Source: Arenicola marina
Lineage: Eukaryota; Annelida; Polychaeta; Arenicolidae
DNA length: 64,000 nt
Reading direction: 5' to 3'
NCBI GenBank assembly: GCA_964019135.1
Contig: OZ025258.1
Coordinates: 13,671,771 to 13,735,770 of the forward strand
Under the pieces are notes generated by a model, which saw nothing but the letters and a program-made list of their open reading frames with translations, was not told the DNA's origin and made no database searches. This document shows, piece after piece, positions 54,777-64,000 of this stretch (positions are counted from its first letter, which is position 1; the number at the start of each line of letters is the position of its first letter). Both the position numbers and the translations under genes were made by a program.

Positions 54777-54990
54777 CCTCACAGAACATTACCTACAGAC
54801 CATTGCAGAACATTACCAACAGACCATTAGAGCATTACCCATACAGATCATTACAGAATATTACCCACAGACCATTACCCGCAACATATCATTGCAGAGC
54901 ATTACCCTCACAGACCATTACAAAATATTACCTACAGACCATTACACAAAGAGAACATTACACGCAGGCCCTTACACCTGGAGGACATTA
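54777..54990. repeat. Imperfect tandem repeat
   Basis: Nine to ten copies of a roughly 20-25-base unit: ACAGACCATTACAGAACATT then ACC, with variants. Confidence 0.75.
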
Positions 54991-56660
54991 CACACAGAGA
55001 AGCTACAATTTCAACGCTTTCTCTCAGATTTATGGGTTGCGTTTTTTTCGGTGCACTTTGACTGAACATAAAAGAGGCTGAACCAGGCCAAGGAACCTCC
55101 CGGGACAAAGAGAGGGAAGGGTGACGCCGCCCCAGACACAGGTGGGTGTGGGGTGCCGGGTGTGGGGGGGGGCGTGCCGTTCAGCTTTCAGCCCAGAGCC
55201 ACGCTTCACCGTGCGTGCAGCAACCCTGAGTGACAGGCACCGCCCTCAACAGTGGTAACACCTGATGAGGGCTGAAACTGACGCCACGGGGGGTGGGGGC
55301 GGGATTGTGGTGTTGGGTTGGGCGGTAAAGTGGGCTGAGACAGGGAATGGCGGGGGGGGGGGGTGGGGGGAGGGGGGCGGCGAGCGGCCCTGATAATGAT
55401 AATGATTAATGGGGGCGAGGTGGGGGCGAGCATGGGATTGGGAAGGGGATAAAAATCGCGGTGGGAGATAGGATCGGCTGAGAGGGGGGCGGGGGTGGGG
55501 GGCGTAGGATATGCTGTGCAGGGGTGGGGGTGGCGTGTGGGGGATGAACATCAAATGTGCTTATACTGGGATGTAGTGGATGATGGGGAGTGGGGTATCG
55601 GCTGAGAACGGGGCTTGGGTGAGGGTGAGGGGTGGGGGGTGGCGAGAAAACTCGGTACATTCACCCCGTATCCTTGAAGATATCCCCCACCCCCCCTCCT
55701 CCAGGCACCACCCCGCCCCCAACATGTTACCCGCACACCCCCCGCCTGCCCGCCCGCCCCTAGAACTTCAAGGGGGTGGGTCTAATCATCGACTAGCTAG
55801 TCCCTAAGGACCCGTGATGGGTAGGAGGCCTCGGCCCCTGAGTGGCAGACAAACATCAGCATCCCAGCAAGCATCCCGGGGAGCTTACCGTGGAGTCCCA
55901 TAGCTCGCCGGCGGAAAGCGCCGCCAACACGACAGCCCGGTCATCTAATATCGCCCGCCGCTTTGATAAGCCATGCATTAAACCAAGTAACGACAGCGCG
56001 GAGAAAAAGAGGGGCAACAAGACGAGGGAGGAGGAGGGAAAGGGGGAAGGGGAGAGGGAGACGGGAGAGAGGGGGGGGGGTGAGGGATAGTTGGAGAGAG
56101 GGAGACGGGAGAGAGAGAGGGGGGGGGAAGGGATAGTTGGAGTGAGGGAGACGGGAGAGAGAGGGAAAAGTAGAGGGGGGGCAGGGATTTGGGGGGGGGG
56201 GGTGAGGGGAAGGGAGAGAGAGGGAAAAAGGGTGGGGGGGGAGGGAGAGAAAGGGGGAAAATGGGGGGGGGGGAAGGGAGTCGGAGAGGGACAAAAGAAA
56301 GAAAGAGAGGGAGAGAGAGGAAGATGGTTGGCAGAGCGGAGGGGTGTGGGGGGGGGGCTTTGCTCGTTTCACGCGCGGGGGGGGGGGGTATGGCGCCGGG
56401 GGGCCTTCCTCTCACGCGAACCCCCCTTTTAGAGAAGGGTGGTTTCGCCTGGAAGGGATACATTGTCCTCACAAGGTCACGGTGGTTGAATCAGCAGGGG
56501 AGATTTAACGGAAGAACGCAGACATTGTGTCCCCACGATACCCTGAAGGTGCAACCAGAAACCCCGACAGAGCGGGGAGAAAACATTTTAAAGCAATATT
56601 TAATGTGTTACGGGGGGTGATTCGTTGTGTGTCCTGCATCTCGTCCTATGGTGGCCATGT
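54991..56660. other. G/A-rich low-complexity region
   Basis: Long purine-rich tracts (55340-55380, 55480-55560, 56010-56310, 56370-56400) and a C-rich tract (55683-55770). Many open frames on both strands are composition artefacts. No gene recognised. Confidence 0.5.
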
Positions 56661-56669
56661 CGCCAAGGA

Positions 56670-56914
56670 GGTTGGTTGTATATTCAGGACGCTTTAACCA
56701 CTTTTTGGTCATATAGCGTCAATGGGAGAAGGAAGGGAGAGTGGAGCCATGTCTCCGGGGGTAACCCCCTACTCTTTGCGAGGAAGGACATGGGATCTAT
56801 ATCCTGCGACCACACAGACATGGCCACAGCGGGGCGCGAACCACCCATCCGCGTGCCGTTAGGCTGTCAGGTGATCAGAGCGCTCTAACCCACTGAGCTA
56901 TCGAGGCGGCCCCT
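56670..56914 (-). mobile_element. tRNA-derived SINE with a long target duplication
   Basis: Tail complement GGTTGGTTGTATATTCAGGA, body GAGTGGAGCCATGTCTCCGG, B box complement GGGGCGCGAACCACCC, A box complement GCTCTAACCCACTGAGCTAT. It is flanked by about 30-base direct repeats (56640-56669 and 56915-56944, CTCGTCCTRTGGTGGCCAT…) with about four mismatches, the clearest insertion boundary of this family here. Confidence 0.92.
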
Positions 56915-56944
56915 CTCGTCCTGTGGTGGCCATAGGGCCAAGGA

Positions 56945-58942
56945 CGAGGAATGATGCCAACTTGAGAGTGAGCGGGTGGAGGTGGGTGGGGGTCTAAACT
57001 TCGAAACACTTACAAGCGAGAACAAATCAATAAATTCAATTCAGAAGAGATAAAAGCGGGGTGAGAGTTGAACATACTTTGCAAAACGATACAAACTAGG
57101 CTGCGGGAGGGAGCGGAAGAGACAGAGACTTGGGCTGCGTGAGGGTGAAGCAGAGAGGGGGGGGGGGAGGTGGACTTGGCATGTGGGAGGGAGAGGCAGG
57201 GAGGGGGACTTGGTAGATAATTACCAATGGAGAAATGATACAAGCGTGGTGGGGGGAGGGGTAGGGGGAGAGACTTCGAAGATGACAAAAGTGAGGAAAT
57301 GGAAACGGGGGAAGATGGATAGATATTCAACCATGACGTGCGATTAGCTTCCGATCTGAAGCAAAACAATCCCCGGATTCAAACCGGAGACAAAACCTGA
57401 CGCCTAATATCCAAGATTTACCCAAATTCCACTCCAGATCGTCTCCGTGCGCGGACATCTGTGATGGGTGCCACTTGAACCCATCACAAGATGCCATCGC
57501 CGTTTTCACCCTTGATGGCGGAGGAGGGGTGGCCGGGGGGTGGGGGATGTGTCTGTAGGAGACATGTATGAAATCACGGGTGGGGTGGGGGGGGGGGGCG
57601 GTGCGGACGCGGTAGTAAAAGACAGAAGGGTACTGGGGGTAAGGAGCAAAGAAAGCTATGGAGGGCGGAACTTAAAGACTTAAGGTGTAAAGAGGCAGAT
57701 ATCGCCCAGAGGCAAAGTGGGAAACGCAAACATGTTTTCCTGTGGGAACGAATGTCTATACGTTCCGATAAAGTGACCAGAAATGACTCCAAGGCTGTTG
57801 GCAATAGCCCCAAGCAGCCAACGTCGTCTCGTGTGTACCGATAAGAAGCCAGGAATAATATTAAGATTTGACACGTATCTGCTATAACTATATAGCTTAT
57901 ATCTATTTTTCCCGCACCACAAGACGTTTATTAAGTCACCGTAAAATACGTGCATAGCAGTTATTACATGGAATGAGCAAAAGCAGTGCTTACTTGCTCG
58001 TACGTAAAACTTACAAAAATGTTGGCTAAGAATACATCCGAGGCCATGAAATGGCGTTGGGTTGAAACATTCTCTAGCTGTAGGTGCCAGCTGAGATGGT
58101 GTACCTTATATAATCCTTGGTGCTAGGCAGCGAATTCATGACCCGTTTATGAGCAGCTCAGCCCGCTTACTAAAATGAGCTATAGAGTTACCCTGTCTAG
58201 GTTGGAGTCGGAAACATATGATGAACTTCTTCCCCGTTAACCATTCCCTACCAATACAAAAAGGGCTGAACCATAAAAATATATTTCATAAAATAAATCC
58301 CGGAAACTGGGCGTCGGTGGTTCACGTCATAACGGTGAGACTAAACAGAGGGTGTAGCATCGCCCAAGCTTCACACCAAACACGTGAATCACGACAGCGG
58401 TAGAATAGAGAAATGCCATCTACTGCAGACATCTTAAGCAATCCCACAGCCTTAATGCCAAGTTAAAACAAAAAATTGCGTGCGCCGTAGTGAAGACAAA
58501 TGTTGCTCTAACTGATACAGAAATGTATTAAAAACTGAACGACTGAGACGAGCTAGTGTTGTGGTAGTCCTCTGAGGGATAGACTGAGTAAACACGGCTC
58601 GGCTGGCATGGCAACACACGCCCGCGCCGTCCACACCGACACAGCGCTGATAACCTGTTACCGTAAACTGCCGTCCAGGCAGTCTGGCGCAGGCGAAAGG
58701 TGCAAAGCGCCTGCGGCCTTCGAGCCACCACCGAACCAGTCTGTTTGCAGTCACTCTGATATTTATCCCCATAGATTAGAAGGGATTGTTTCATAGGAGT
58801 GGTTAAGGTTACATTATATCTGATCCTAGAAAATGAACGCGCGGATGGATAACTTCCCAGCAGTTTTGTCTCAGTGTTAACAGAATAAAGGTCATGATTG
58901 TCTGATGTATATATTGGATCGGTCGGAAACCAAGAGTAATGC
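56945..58942. other. Gene-free region between SINE and satellite
   Basis: 57090-57290 contains minus-strand copies of phrases like those in the 49.7-kb satellite (CTCCCTCCCACATGCCAAGT), so it is a related, inverted remnant. G-rich tracts occur at 57535-57600. No gene recognised in the remainder. Confidence 0.45.
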
Positions 58943-61900
58943 AATGAAATGTTGGGCGTGTTATGTCGCGTTGGTGTACAATGCTGCACGTGAAGGCTAA
59001 ACCGGGACAATAACCCTCTAGAGACAATGAAATGTTGGGCGTGTTATGTCGCGTTGGTGTACAATGCTGCACATGAAGGCTAAACCGGGACAATAACCCT
59101 CCAGAGACAATGAAATGTTGGGCGTGTTATGTCGCGTTGGTGTACAATGCTGCACATGAAGGCTAAACCGGGACAATAACCCTCCAGAGACAATGAAATG
59201 TTGGGCGTGTTATGTCGCGTTGGCGTACAATGCTGCACAGGAAGGCTAAACCGGGACAATAACCCTCCAGAGACAATGAAATGTTGGGCGTGTTATGTCG
59301 CGTTGGCGTACAATGCTGCACATGAAGGCTAAACCGGGACAATAACCCTCCAGAGACAATGAAATGTTGGGCGTGTTATGTCGCGTTGGCGTACAATGCT
59401 GCACATGAAGGCTAAACCGGGACAATAACCCTCCAGAGACAATGAAATGTTGGGCGTGTTATGTCGCGTTGGTGTACAATGCTGCACATGAAGGCTAAAC
59501 CGGGACAATAACCCTCCAGAGACAATGAAATGTTGGGCGTGTTATGTCGCGTTGGCGTACAATGCTGCACAGGAAGGCTAAACCGGGACAATAACCCTCC
59601 AGAGAAAATGAAATGTTGGGCGTGTTATGTCGCGTTGGCGTACAATGCTGCACATGAAGGCTAAACCGGGACAATAACCCTCCAGAGACAATGAAATGTT
59701 GGGCGTGTTATGTCGCGTTGGCGTACAATGCTGCACATGAAGGCTAAACCGGGACAATAACCCTCCAGAGACAATGAAATGTTGGGGGTGTTATGTCGCG
59801 TTGGTGTACAATGCTGCACATGAAGGCTGGCTAAACCGGGACAATAACCCTCCAGAGACAATGAAATGTTGGGCGTGTTATGTCGCGTTGGCGTACAATG
59901 CTGCACATGAAGGCTAAACCGGGACAATAACCCTCCAGAGACAATGAAATGTTGGGCGTGTTATGTCGCGTTGGCGTACAATGCTGCACAGGAAGGCTAA
60001 ACCGGGACAATAACCCTCCAGAGACAATGAAATGTTGGGCGTGTTCTGTCGCGTTGGCGTACAATGCTGCACATGAAGGCTAAACCGGGACAATAACCCT
60101 CCAGAGACAATGAAATGTTGGGCGTGTTATGTCGCGTTGGCGTACAATGCTGCACATGAAGGCTAAACCGGGACAATAACCCTCCAGAGACAATGAAATG
60201 TTGGGCGTGTTATGTCGCGTTGGTGTACAATGCTGCACATGAAGGCTAAACCGGGACAATAACCCTCCAGAGACAATGAAATGTTGGGCGTGTTATGTCG
60301 CGTTGGCGTACAATGCTGCACATGAAGGCTAAACCGGGACAATAACCCTCCAGAGACAATGAAATGTTGGGCGTGTTATGTCGCGTTGGCGTACAATGCT
60401 GCACATGAAGGCTAAACCGGGACAATAACCCTCCAGAGACAATGAAATGTTGGGCGTGTTATGTCGCGTTGGCGTACAATGCTGCACATGAAGGCTAAAC
60501 CGGGACAATAACCCTCCAGAGACAATGAAATGTTGGGGGTGTTATGTCGCGTTGGTGTACAATGCTGCACATGAAGGCTGGCTAAACCGGGACAATAACC
60601 CTCCAGAGACAATGAAATGTTGGGCGTGTTATGTCGCGTTGGCGTACAATGCTGCACATGAAGGCTAAACCGGGACAATAACCCTCCAGAGACAATGAAA
60701 TGTTGGGCGTGTTATGTCGCGTTGGTGTACAATGCTGCACATGAAGGCTAAACCGGGACAATAACCCTCCAGATACAATGAAATGTTGGGCGTGTTATGT
60801 CGCGTTGGCGTACAATGCTGCACATGAAGGCTAAACCGGGACAATAACCCTCCAGAGACAATGAAATGTTGGGCGTGTTATGTCGCGTTGGTGTACAATG
60901 CTGCACATGAAGGCTAAACCGGGACAATAACTCTCCAGAGACAATGAAATGTTGGGCGTGTTATGTCGCGTTGGTGTACAATGCTGCACATGAAGGCTAA
61001 ACCGGGACAATAACCCTCCAGAGACAATGAAATGTTGGGCGTGTTATGTCGCGTTGGTGTACAATGCTGCACAGGAAGGCTAAACCGGGACAATAACCCT
61101 CCAGAGACAATGAAATGTTGGGCGTGTTATGTCGCGTTGGTGTACAATGCTGCACATGAAGGCTAAACCGGGACAATAACCCTCCAGAGACAATGAAATG
61201 TTGGGCGTGTTATGTCGCGTTGGTGTACAATGCTGCACATGAAGGCTAAACCGGGACAATAACCCTCCAGAGACAATGAAATGTTGGGCGTGTTATGTCG
61301 CGTTGGCGTACAATGCTGCACAGGAAGGCTAAACCGGGACAATAACCCTCCAGAGACAATGAAATGTTGGGCGTGTTATGTTGCGTTGGCGTACAATGCT
61401 GCACAGGAAGGCTAAACCGGGACAATAACCCTCCAGAGACAATGAAATGTTGGGCGTGTTATGTCGCGTTGGCGTACAATGCTGCACATGAAGGCTAAAC
61501 CGGGACAATAACCCTCCAGAGACAATGAAATGTTGGGCGTGTTATGTCGCGTTGGTGTACAATGCTGCACAGGAAGGCTAAACCGGGACAATAACCCTCC
61601 AGAGACAATGAAATGTTGGGCGTGTTATGTCGCGTTGGTGTACAATGCTGCACATGAAGGCTAAACCGGGACAATAACCCTCCAGAGACAATGAAATGTT
61701 GGGGGTGTTATGTCGCGTTGGTGTACAATGCTGCACATGAAGGCTGGCTAAACCGGGACAATAACCCTCCAGAGACAATGAAATGTTGGGCGTGTTATGT
61801 CGCGTTGGCGTACAATGCTGCACATGAAGGCTAAACCGGGACAATAACCCTCCAGAGACAATGAAATGTTGGGCGTGTTATGTCGCGTTGGTGTACAATG

Positions 61901-62780
61901 ATGCACATGAAGGCTAAACCGGGACAATAACCCTCCAGAGACAATGAAATGTTGGGCGTGTTATGTCGCGTTGGCGTACAATGCTGCACATGAAGGCTAA
62001 ACCGGGACAATAACCCTCCAGAGACAATGAAATGTTGGGCGTGTTATGTCGCGTTGGTGTACAATGCTGCACATGAAGGCTAAACCGGGACAATAACCCT
62101 CCAGAGACAATGAAATGTTGGGCGTGTTATGTCGCGTTGGTGTACAATGCTGCACATGAAGGCTAAACCGGGACAATAACCCTCCAGAGACAATGAAATG
62201 TTGGGCGTGTTATGTCGCGTTGGCGTACAATGCTGCACAGGAAGGCTAAACCGGGACAATAACTCTCCAGAGACAATGAAATGTTGGGCGTGTTATGTCG
62301 CGTTGGCGTACAATGCTGCACAGGAAGGCTAAACCGGGACAATAACCCTCCAGAGACAATGAAATGTTGGGCGTGTTATGTCGCGTTGGTGTACAATGCT
62401 GCACGGGAAGGCTAAACCGGGACAATAACCCTCCAGAGACAATGAAATGTTGGGCGTGTTATGTCGCGTTGGCGTACAATGCTGCACAGGAAGGCTAAAC
62501 CGGGACAATAACCCTCCAGAGACAATGAAATGTTGGGCGTGTTATGTCGCGTTGGCGTACAATGCTGCACAGGAAGGCTAAACCGAGACAATAACCCTCC
62601 AGAGACAATGAAATGTTGGACGTGTTATGTCGCGTTGGTGTACAATGCTGCACAGGAAGGCTAAACCGGGACAATAACCCTCCAGAGACAATGAAATGTT
62701 GGGCGTGTTATGTCGCGTTGGCGTACAATGCTGCACGGGAAGGCTAAACCGGGACAATAACTCTCCAGAGACAATGAAAT
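58943..62780. repeat. 83-bp satellite array, about 46 copies
   Basis: Head-to-tail units of 83 bases starting AATGAAATGTTGGGCGTGTT, then ATGTCGCGTTGGYGTACAAT, GCTGCACATGAAGGCTAAAC, CGGGACAATAACCCTCCAGA and GAC. Most units differ at only a few positions (GGTGTAC/GGCGTAC, ACATGAA/ACAGGAA). A marked variant with GGGGGTG and a 4-base GGCT insertion occurs at about 59826, 60577 and 61743, spaced by 9 and 14 units. Since 83 is not a multiple of three it cannot encode a repeat protein; short identical frames are by-products. Confidence 0.97.
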
Positions 62781-63112
62781 GAGTCTGATTCAGCGTATCC
62801 GAGATGCAGGTGCTAGGGTTCAAATCCCCGATATATTGATCTGCAGCCGAGTCAGTCTACCAACTGCACCAGGGACAATTCAACAAAGGAAATTCGCAAG
62901 TCCCTCCCGTGGCAATTATCATTAAAAATTAATAACATCACACAAGTATTCCAGTTTACATCAATATGGATATAGGTATGAAATATAATGGAAGATAACG
63001 ATCGTTCTTTTTCATGTTAGCGTGAACGATGGTTTCAGTCTAACTCTCGCAACAAATAGTAATCGATTTAGCAGAGGCAAACATGAAAGGCAGACCAAGG
63101 TAATCTGTCAAG
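62781..63112. other. Right flank of the satellite
   Basis: Unique sequence with a tRNA-like phrase GGGTTCAAATCCCCGAT at 62817. No gene recognised. Confidence 0.4.
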
Positions 63113-63247
63113 TCGGTCGGTTGGTTATTCAGGACCACACACACATGGCCACCGCGGGGCTCGAACCACCGACCCACCGTGCCGTTAGGCTCTCAGGTGA
63201 CCAGAGCACTCAAGACGAGCGCTCTAACCCACTGAGCTTTCGCGCCG
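63113..63247 (-). mobile_element. Internally deleted SINE, minus strand
   Basis: The tail complement GGTCGGTTGGTTATTCAGGA joins directly to ACCACACACACATGGCCACC, missing about 110 bases of body, then B box complement GGGGCTCGAACCACCG and A box complement GCTCTAACCCACTGAGCTTT. Confidence 0.88.
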
Positions 63248-64000
63248 TGTGCCATATTTGGCCAACGGTAAGTATCATATTCCATGAAGTTATAAGTTGA
63301 CCTGGCATTGTTGTGTACATCTGTTACCACAACATCTCACAGGAACAATAATATGGAAGAATCTTTCGTCTTCCATATTAAATACAAGAAAACATAATTA
63401 ATTTCTATATCTGTTAAAACGATGTTTGGAAGAAGAATAATGCAAACAAACTTACAAATCACTCTACATTTTCTATATTTAAACAAATAACACCAATCTA
63501 AATACTTAAACATGGAGCAGCTATGTATGTTATTTAAGTACCACCCAACGTTAAAGATAATTTAATTTAATCACAGAAGAATCCTAATTTGTATCACTTA
63601 GTTACCTCCTGACACAGACACAACTCTCCTGAGACTCATCAGCCACATCTAAGAGAAACCGAGCTGTAGAAGGCCCAGCCTCTCCATTTTACACAGGCCG
63701 ACGGGCCTAGTACCCGCCCACCCGCCCGCCTATTTACATAGCCCTCCATCAGGTTTTTTTGCCATAAACATGCACATGTTTGTTTTCGATGCGCCGTTAG
63801 CGTTCCTAACGATCAAAGACTCGGGAGATGGAAAAAGGGAAGCAAGCTCGGAAGGAATATCACATGCCAATATAAATTATGCGTCCCTCGCGACGATGAA
63901 CTGCTGTAACGTACTTGTAGACGGTAGCGTCTCTGGCAGGTGAGAGAAGCGAGAGAACCTGATAATGAGTGTTTAGTGTGTTTCGTGAACGGAGATCAGA
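63248..64000. other. Window end, no gene recognised
   Basis: AT-rich unique sequence with no recognisable exon. The missing 5' exons of the nucleoredoxin gene could lie here or beyond, but I could not identify them. Confidence 0.35.

Noticed and set aside
58943..62780. CRISPR-like array
   Set aside because: Units are contiguous with no unique spacers, and the genome is eukaryotic.
58809..62823. Repeated 77-94-codon minus frames MSRFSLHVQHCTPTRHNTPN
   Set aside because: They are read from the 83-bp satellite, whose unit length breaks frame each copy. Identity between them reflects array duplication, not selection.

Overview
This is a eukaryotic, metazoan window. Genes are split into short exons with GT..AG introns, and the sequence is full of tRNA-derived SINEs, a non-LTR retrotransposon, MITE-like elements, poly-C/poly-G runs, minisatellites and a 200-base assembly gap. 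Protein matches made by eye (neurofibromin, a GH16 beta-1,3-glucan-binding/glucanase protein, nucleoredoxin) point to an invertebrate animal. The density of minisatellites, especially ones that start on a 5' splice site, fits a cephalochordate (amphioxus) best, from memory of the amphioxus literature. That species call is an inference; another invertebrate deuterostome or a lophotrochozoan is possible.

Layout. 1-8424 (+): the 3' part of a neurofibromin (NF1) gene, eight exons ending in a recognisable NF1 C-terminus. 8425-20280: no gene recognised; it holds a cluster of TGACGTCA sites, a SINE, a 568-bp inverted-repeat element, poly-C/G tracts and a MITE (19319-19936) with a second, telomere-repeat-bearing element nested in it. 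20284-24075 (-): a non-LTR retrotransposon with an intact 1130-residue endonuclease/reverse transcriptase ORF and the end of a zinc-knuckle ORF1. 24092-24279: a MITE. 24365-36262 (+): a complete 13-exon gene for a secreted beta-1,3-glucan-recognising GH16 protein of about 535 residues. 36750-40400: SINEs and a second, uninterrupted copy of the 19.3-kb MITE. 40520-44922 (-): the last five exons of a nucleoredoxin-like gene, from the CPPC active site to the stop; earlier exons were not found. 45000-64000: almost entirely repeats: a SINE with a tandemly amplified tail, a 484-bp MITE with intact target duplication, a 35-bp minisatellite, a 3.7-kb pyrimidine-rich satellite containing a 1.64-kb duplication, a gap, purine-rich tracts and a 3.8-kb array of an 83-bp satellite.

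The three genes are not a pathway; they are neighbours. The most notable theme is how introns are built. In both NF1 and the glucan-binding gene a long minisatellite begins exactly at an exon's 5' splice site and copies that splice site many times. In both genes a same-family tRNA-SINE also ends about 10 bases before a 3' splice site. Exon borders were assigned by reading frame continuity, GT/AG dinucleotides and remembered homologues; no alignment or transcript evidence was available.
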